A stretch of 7,465 nt of DNA, from NCBI GenBank assembly GCA_036675645.1, contig JAKFEP010000005.1:1-7465 (forward strand), read 5' to 3'. The position numbers and the translations under genes are program-made. The number at the start of each line of letters is the position of its first letter. Position 1 is the first letter of the stretch. This document shows, piece after piece, positions 6,360 to 7,465 of this stretch. This DNA is from Methylotenera_A sp036675645 (GTDB lineage Bacteria; Pseudomonadota; Gammaproteobacteria; Burkholderiales; Methylophilaceae). The notes beneath the pieces are model-generated. The model worked only from the letters and a program-made list of their open reading frames with translations. It was not told the DNA's origin and did not search any database.

Positions 6360-7465
6360 TTAACTTTTATCCACGAGCTTTTGCACCACTAAACTACCAA
6401 TCATGTCGCCCTGCACATTGACCGTGGTTCTTAGCGTATCCAGCAATCGATCAATCGGCAACAAAATAGCAATCGCCTCGGCAGGCAAGCCCACACTTTG
6501 CAGCACCATGACCATCGTCACCATGCCCGCACTGGGAATGCCAGGCGCGCCAACGGCAGCAATCATAGCAGTGACGAATACAATCATCTGCTGGGTTAAA
6601 TTAAGGTCGATACCAACCAAATTGGCAATAAATAGGGCAGCCGCAGCTTCATACAATGCAGTGCCGTCCATATTAATAGTGGCGCCCAACGGCACTACAA
6701 AGCCCGCGATCTCTGGTTTTACATGCAAATGTTGAATTGTGCAGCGCATGGTGACAGGTAATGTGGCGCTGCTAGAACTGGTGGCGAATGCGGTGACTAT
6801 CGATTCGCGTGCGCCACGCCAAAACCATAACGGCGTTTTGCCAGTGATTAGGTACAATAACAAAGGTAATATGACAATGCCATGCAATAACAAAGTACCG
6901 ATCACCACTGTCATAAATTTGGCCATGGTGCCCAGCATGGCAGTATCCTGCGTGGCAACCAGCTTAATCAACAGCGCGGCGATCCCAAACGGTGCTAACA
7001 CCATCACCCAACTGACAATGCGCATGGTGATTTCGAGACCTTCTTGCAACAGCGCCAGAATATTTTTATAGCGCTCACCCCCCATCACCAGTGCAATCCC
7101 CAAAATCAGCGCAAAAATCACCACTGCCAGCACGTTACCATTAGCCAAGGCTTGGAACGGATTCATAAAAAGACCGTGTAAAAACTGTGCAAAAAATTCG
7201 GGTAACGGCAACTGCTGGGTTTTGAATTCTCCCATGGCATCGGCAAACATAGCGATTTGCATGCCTGCGCCTGGCTTAAAATAATTGCTGGCGACCAAGC
7301 CTAAAGCAACAGCAATCGTGGTTGTGAGGGTAAAAAACACTAAAGTAGTTATCCACACTCTGTGCATCTGTTGATGTTGGCGCAAGTTGGCAATGCCCAC
7401 TGCAATACTGCAAAATACCAGCGGAATTAAAATCATTTTGAGTAAATCAATAAACAGTGTGCCAA
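6360..7465 (-). CDS. Dicarboxylate/acidic amino acid:cation symporter (DAACS/SDF, GltP-like), N-terminus beyond window edge
   Basis: Inner-membrane elevator-type symporter that takes up acidic amino acids or dicarboxylates with H+ or Na+. The frame stays open to the right edge: codons above the Met at 7436 read GTLFIDLLK, followed by MILIPLVF, the usual family sequence at this point. The true start therefore lies outside; perhaps 40-60 residues are missing. Family signatures are complete: serine-rich HP1 TSSSSATLPVT (about 6754-6786), TM7 NMDGT (6661-6675), HP2 GAPGIPSAGM (6522-6551) and TM8 DTLRTTVNVQGD (about 6403-6440). In TM8, Asp and Arg occupy the positions of GltPh D394 and R397, which bind the substrate's amino and side-chain carboxyl groups, so glutamate/aspartate is more likely than a C4-dicarboxylate. 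The GNAT gene lies 58 bp downstream. Confidence 0.93.
   Translation of the reverse strand, partial: GTLFIDLLKMILIPLVFCSIAVGIANLRQHQQMHRVWITTLVFFTLTTTIAVALGLVASNYFKPGAGMQIAMFADAMGEFKTQQLPLPEFFAQFLHGLFMNPFQALANGNVLAVVIFALILGIALVMGGERYKNILALLQEGLEITMRIVSWVMVLAPFGIAALLIKLVATQDTAMLGTMAKFMTVVIGTLLLHGIVILPLLLYLITGKTPLWFWRGARESIVTAFATSSSSATLPVTMRCTIQHLHVKPEIAGFVVPLGATINMDGTALYEAAAALFIANLVGIDLNLTQQMIVFVTAMIAAVGAPGIPSAGMVTMVMVLQSVGLPAEAIAILLPIDRLLDTLRTTVNVQGDMIGSLVVQKLVDKS

Noticed and set aside
6303..6360. GTGTTGAT / GTGTTGGAT near-repeats in the symporter-GNAT gap
   Set aside because: Two imperfect 8-9 bp copies only; consistent with chance in a short AT-rich gap.
6403..7071. Plus-strand frames opposite the symporter
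   Set aside because: The minus strand carries all conserved SDF motifs; the opposite frames show no family features.

Overview
The window holds six protein-coding genes of a Gram-negative bacterium and no RNA genes, insertion sequences or CRISPR arrays that I can see. A lipoprotein-type RND adaptor, an AcrB-type pump with an expected outer-membrane partner, and AmpD (peptidoglycan recycling) point to Proteobacteria. Moderate GC with AT-rich gaps would suit a beta- or gammaproteobacterium, for example a methylophilid, but that placement is an impression and was not tested. Codon use and gene packing look uniform, so nothing suggests recent transfer.

Layout: (1) 1-722, minus strand: the N-terminal part of a CaCA/NCX-type cation antiporter that runs off the left edge. 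(2) 723-797: a 75-bp AT-rich divergent promoter region. (3) 798-5744, plus strand: a run of three genes, ampD, a periplasmic adaptor lipoprotein and an RND permease of the HAE1/AcrB type. (4) 5771-6301, minus strand: a GNAT acetyltransferase, convergent with the pump. (5) 6360-7465, minus strand: a GltP-type dicarboxylate/acidic amino acid:cation symporter whose N-terminus lies beyond the right edge; it reads toward the GNAT gene and may be co-transcribed with it.

Working together: the adaptor and permease form two parts of a tripartite proton-driven efflux pump. The adaptor carries the R-x3-L-x6-S hairpin-tip pattern used to dock on TolC-family channels, but no channel gene is in the window, so the outer-membrane part must come from elsewhere. 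AmpD acts in the cytoplasm on recycled anhydro-muropeptides; its link to the pump is by position only. The flanking antiporter and symporter look unrelated to the pump.

I found no clear undescribed system. The most interesting detail is the 134-bp gap before the pump gene. A consensus Shine-Dalgarno there is followed by a TTG-started 18-codon frame whose TGA overlaps the pump's ATG (ATGA), which suggests translational coupling through a leader peptide. That frame is also the adaptor's own frame, which stays open for 45 codons past its TAA.
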